A DNA stretch of 64,000 nucleotides from Bacillota bacterium (GTDB taxonomy: Bacteria > Bacillota > Desulfotomaculia > Desulfotomaculales > Desulfallaceae), in the NCBI GenBank assembly GCA_023439185.1, contig JAEXOR010000011.1:124001-188000 (forward strand), given 5' to 3'. Numbering within the stretch: the stretch's first letter is position 1; each line of letters opens with the position of its first letter. Below are positions 61,627 to 64,000 of the stretch, one piece after another. The translations under genes and the position numbers were made by a program. The notes below the pieces were generated by a model. The model saw only the letters and a program-made list of their open reading frames with translations, had not been told where the DNA came from and made no database searches.

Positions 61627-62013
61627 TTGCTCTACTGGATACCTGCCCTGGCATGGATGGGCCTGATTTATTTCCTGTCCGGCCGCACCGGCAATGAACT
61701 GCATTCATTATTTCCGTTTATTGACAATTTTAACCCGGGCCATATGATCGCTTATTTCGTACTGGCCCTGCTTTATTATGCCGCCCTTGTCAAAACAGCT
61801 CACCGCCGTCCTTACCTGAAAGCATTCATGCTTTGCTTTTTATACGGTATCAGCGACGAAATACACCAGTCTTTTGTTCCCACCAGGTATCCCGATGTTT
61901 TCGACCTGGGCATGGACATTACCGGCACGATTTTAGCCCTGGGAATTATTTTTATCCTGAAAAAATTGATGCTGAAAAAAACAACTAAGAAAATTTATAA
62001 AACTTGGTTGTGA
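61627..62013 (+). CDS. VanZ-like family protein
   Basis: 128-aa integral membrane protein from TTG 61627, 8 nt after AGGAGG. FLYGISDEIHQSFVPTRYPDVFDLGMD is the VanZ signature. VanZ-type proteins give low teicoplanin resistance in some hosts and are widespread otherwise. Divergent from lspA. Confidence 0.88.
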   Translation: MLYWIPALAWMGLIYFLSGRTGNELHSLFPFIDNFNPGHMIAYFVLALLYYAALVKTAHRRPYLKAFMLCFLYGISDEIHQSFVPTRYPDVFDLGMDITGTILALGIIFILKKLMLKKTTKKIYKTWL

Positions 62014-62151
62014 TTTAATGTCGGATATTTACATTCAGGAGCAGGACATTTGTTTATAATTAACGAAAATAATAAAGTATCGAAAATAACAAGTAAGAAA
62101 GAATCAAAAGCGGTCATAGCCCCATGAAACTTTGGGATGGGAGTGGTAACA

Positions 62152-62493
62152 TTGGAACAAAACAAATTCAGCCCGCCGGACACTGGCATTACTCCGTCCG
62201 CCGGCAACAGGTTCGACCTGCGTCAGGTTGAGAACATCCTTTACGAGCACTCCGGCGTGGACGAGGTGGCGGTTTTATGTATTGCCGACGATGCGAGCGA
62301 AAATAAAAACATAGTCGCTTTCATTGTTCCCCGGGAACCCGGCATGACTGAAGAGGGAGTTTTTGATTACCTCAAGCAAAGCGGTTTATTGCAAGCCGAT
62401 GAACTGCCGGGTGAAGTCAGGTTCGTACCGCGCATCCCCAAATCCCCCAGCGGCAAGGTACTTAAAATGAAACTGCTGGAAGGTCGCGCATAG
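62152..62493 (+). CDS. free-standing ANL (AMP-binding) C-terminal domain
   Basis: 113 aa from TTG 62152, 8 nt behind GGGAG (an ATG 15 nt upstream is also open). LRQVENILYEHSGVDEVAVL and PKSPSGKVLKMKLLEGR, with the catalytic Lys, match the small C-terminal domain of acyl-CoA/acetyl-CoA synthetases. The large adenylating N-terminal domain is missing. It may work in trans with another ligase, or be a degenerate remnant. Confidence 0.75.
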   Translation: MEQNKFSPPDTGITPSAGNRFDLRQVENILYEHSGVDEVAVLCIADDASENKNIVAFIVPREPGMTEEGVFDYLKQSGLLQADELPGEVRFVPRIPKSPSGKVLKMKLLEGRA

Positions 62494-62727
62494 GATCCTG
62501 GTTAAGCTTTCGGCTCTTATCTTTTAAATATTACAAACAGCAACCTGCGTTTATATAACGCAGGTTTATTGTTAAGCCGTACTATGTCAATAGTTTAGGA
62601 TAAATATTGCCTACGATTCCTACAAAAACCAGCCTTTCGGCTAGTTTACGCATTAAAAAACAGATGCATTATATATTAACGGACGGGAAAAATAATAAGA
62701 ATAATAATTGAAAATGGAGTGAACTTG

Positions 62728-63465
62728 ATGGAATATAACCAGGATATGCCTGACCAAATGGATCAAAGTTTCCGCCATAGCAATACCGACCGGGACTTGC
62801 TGGAAAAGGGAGCTATATTGCAGCGCGATGGTACCTATGCCATAGCTCCGCACCTGCCCGGCGGTATTATCACCGATCCGGAGGTATTAATCCGGCTGGC
62901 TGAAATAGCCAAAAAATATAACTGCGCAGCTTTAAAAGTCACTTCGTCCCAGCGTATTGCATTAGTCGGCCTTAAAAAAGACGATCTGGACGCCGCCTGG
63001 GCCGACCTGAACATGAAACCCGGGGCCGCCATTGGATTATGCGTCCGGAGCGTTAAATTTTGCCCCGGCACAACCTTCTGCAGACGCGGCCAACAGGATT
63101 CCGTGGGGCTGGGCAGTGAAATAGATCATAAATACCATGGCATGACCACACCTTCAAAGTTTAAAATCGGGATCAGCGGATGCCCCAACCAGTGTATGGA
63201 TTCAATGATGATTGATTTCGGTGCGGTGGGCACGCCCAAAGGCTTTAATGTTTTTGTCGGCGGCAACGGCGGGTTAAAACCCCGCCTGGGTCAGGCGCTG
63301 GCTGAACACCAAACTCCGGATCAGGTACTGGAACTGCTTGATCGCGTAATTAATTTTTACCGCGAACAGGCTGGGGATAACGAACGTCTGGGCCGGTTTA
63401 TCGAAAGGATTGGCTTTGATAATTTCAAAACGGCGATGCTGCCGGAAAAAAGAGTACGCCACTAG
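62728..63465 (+). CDS. small siroheme [4Fe-4S] sulfite/nitrite reductase-like protein
   Basis: 245 aa from ATG 62728, 8 nt behind GGAG. Four cluster cysteines, C112-x5-C118 and C152-x3-C156, match the siroheme/[4Fe-4S] signature, and the N-terminal half is a single ferredoxin-like half repeat. It is much shorter than dissimilatory or assimilatory sulfite reductases and resembles the Dsr-like small proteins of anaerobes. Physiological substrate unknown; sulfite is plausible given the lineage. Confidence 0.82.
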   Translation: MEYNQDMPDQMDQSFRHSNTDRDLLEKGAILQRDGTYAIAPHLPGGIITDPEVLIRLAEIAKKYNCAALKVTSSQRIALVGLKKDDLDAAWADLNMKPGAAIGLCVRSVKFCPGTTFCRRGQQDSVGLGSEIDHKYHGMTTPSKFKIGISGCPNQCMDSMMIDFGAVGTPKGFNVFVGGNGGLKPRLGQALAEHQTPDQVLELLDRVINFYREQAGDNERLGRFIERIGFDNFKTAMLPEKRVRH

Positions 63466-63479
63466 GTTTTTCAATTATT

Positions 63480-63698
63480 ATGGATACGGTCTGTGAACTA
63501 TGCAACGGCATGAGGACGTTGTCCCCGCAGTGCGTATGCGGCGGGGACATGCAGGACAGCGGACCGGCCCATGATTATTCCGGGCCGTACAGCCCGTACT
63601 ATAACACTGATTTTGAAGCTTCTTATTGCCATCACCTGTTTACCTGCCCCCATTGCGGCAGGGACCGGGTGATCAGCATCCCGCTGCTCAAGAAGTGA
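63480..63698 (+). CDS. small zinc-ribbon protein, unknown
   Basis: 72 aa. CELCNGMRTLSPQCVCGG and CPHCGRD provide paired cysteines for a zinc ribbon, with a Tyr-rich middle (YSGPYSPYYNTDFEASY). It starts 14 nt after the reductase-like gene and may share its transcript. Family not recognised. Confidence 0.7.
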   Translation: MDTVCELCNGMRTLSPQCVCGGDMQDSGPAHDYSGPYSPYYNTDFEASYCHHLFTCPHCGRDRVISIPLLKK

Positions 63699-63715
63699 AC
63701 CGGCGTTATTATTAA

Positions 63716-64000
63716 TCAGGGCGCCGGTTTTTGAGCCACCACCAGAGCATATCCCGGCCTGGCTTTTTGCACCGTTTTTTGAATCTCCCCGCAGTCAGCC
63801 GTTCCATCGGTTACACAACCCCAGAACGCGGACATGGAGCCATGGGTCAGAATCAGCCTGGCGGACAGTTCAGCCAGGAGCCTGGAATAGTCTTCCCATA
63901 AAACAACTTTAAAACCATTGCCGCTGATGATTTGGAGCAGTTCCCGTTCGGACATGGCCCCGGCCAGGCAGCCGGACAGGGGTAATCCATGCAGTTCTTC
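63716..64000 (-). CDS. methyltransferase C-terminal region, truncated by window edge
   Basis: The reading frame continues open to base 64000. The visible 94 residues (about EELHGLPLSGCLAGAMSERE, then SGNGFKVVLWEDYSRLLAE) look like the end of a SAM-dependent methyltransferase of the DVU_1556 type, after its Rossmann core. The true start is outside the window. Convergent with the zinc-ribbon gene, 17 nt apart. Confidence 0.6.
   Translation of the reverse strand, partial: EELHGLPLSGCLAGAMSERELLQIISGNGFKVVLWEDYSRLLAELSARLILTHGSMSAFWGCVTDGTADCGEIQKTVQKARPGYALVVAQKPAP

Noticed and set aside
1..64000. CRISPR arrays, tRNA or rRNA genes
   Set aside because: No regularly spaced repeats and no cloverleaf or rRNA-like sequence were recognised in the gaps.

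Overview
The window reads as chromosomal DNA of an anaerobic, spore-forming-type Clostridia of the Desulfotomaculum/Pelotomaculum kind (Peptococcaceae). Supporting signs are ferredoxin-dependent 2-oxoacid oxidoreductase, PyrR-type attenuation, strong Firmicute ribosome-binding sites with frequent TTG/GTG starts, a sulfite-reductase-like protein, lar genes, and a beta-oxidation operon of the benzylsuccinate type. The taxon is an inference; no rRNA or tRNA gene was seen.

Layout. 1-5.4 kb: a minus-strand operon ordered H-A-B-C-D-G, like the bbs genes that oxidise (hydroxy)benzylsuccinyl-CoA, with a TetR repressor and matching operators. 5.5-11.9 kb: a KamA-family aminomutase with the glutamate-type substrate residues, a sigma-54 activator, and the four-subunit korDABC operon preceded by a textbook -24/-12 promoter. 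12.1-24.8 kb: housekeeping and accessory genes (cupin, PAS-GGDEF-HD-GYP, sigma-like factor with DUF1287 lipoprotein, two DMT transporters, MBL hydrolase, pyrF, larBCE without the LarC2 domain, carbonic anhydrase, MgtE, LiaF-like). 24.8-34.6 kb: pyrimidine cluster pyrR-pyrB-pyrC-carA-carB, then pyrK-pyrD, with two PyrR attenuators and a good promoter; pyrE is not in the window.

34.7-40.8 kb: DUF2619 protein, an MFS transporter, then a c-di-GMP-I riboswitch ahead of a secreted protein, followed by a QxxRW processive glycosyltransferase and a UDP-sulfoquinovose-synthase-like epimerase. This is the best candidate for an undescribed system: a second-messenger-controlled, possibly sulfonated exopolysaccharide. 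40.8-48.5 kb: a lipoprotein serpin, then TetR / rifampin-phosphotransferase-like enzyme / TetR / ABC-2 exporter, each TetR gene carrying a pair of 19-bp operators at its promoter.

48.6-56.3 kb: accessory region with a YgjP-type metallopeptidase, two antitoxin-like orphans, an approximately 3 kb insertion sequence (transposase, AAA ATPase, DUF6431), an AT-rich TIR-domain gene, a D-amino-acid aminotransferase and a Uma2 nuclease. 56.4-64 kb: topoisomerase III, phosphosulfolactate synthase, DUF441, the lspA-rluD pair, VanZ-like, a free-standing ANL C-terminal domain, a small siroheme-type sulfite reductase-like protein, a zinc-ribbon protein and the edge of a methyltransferase gene. No CRISPR array was found.
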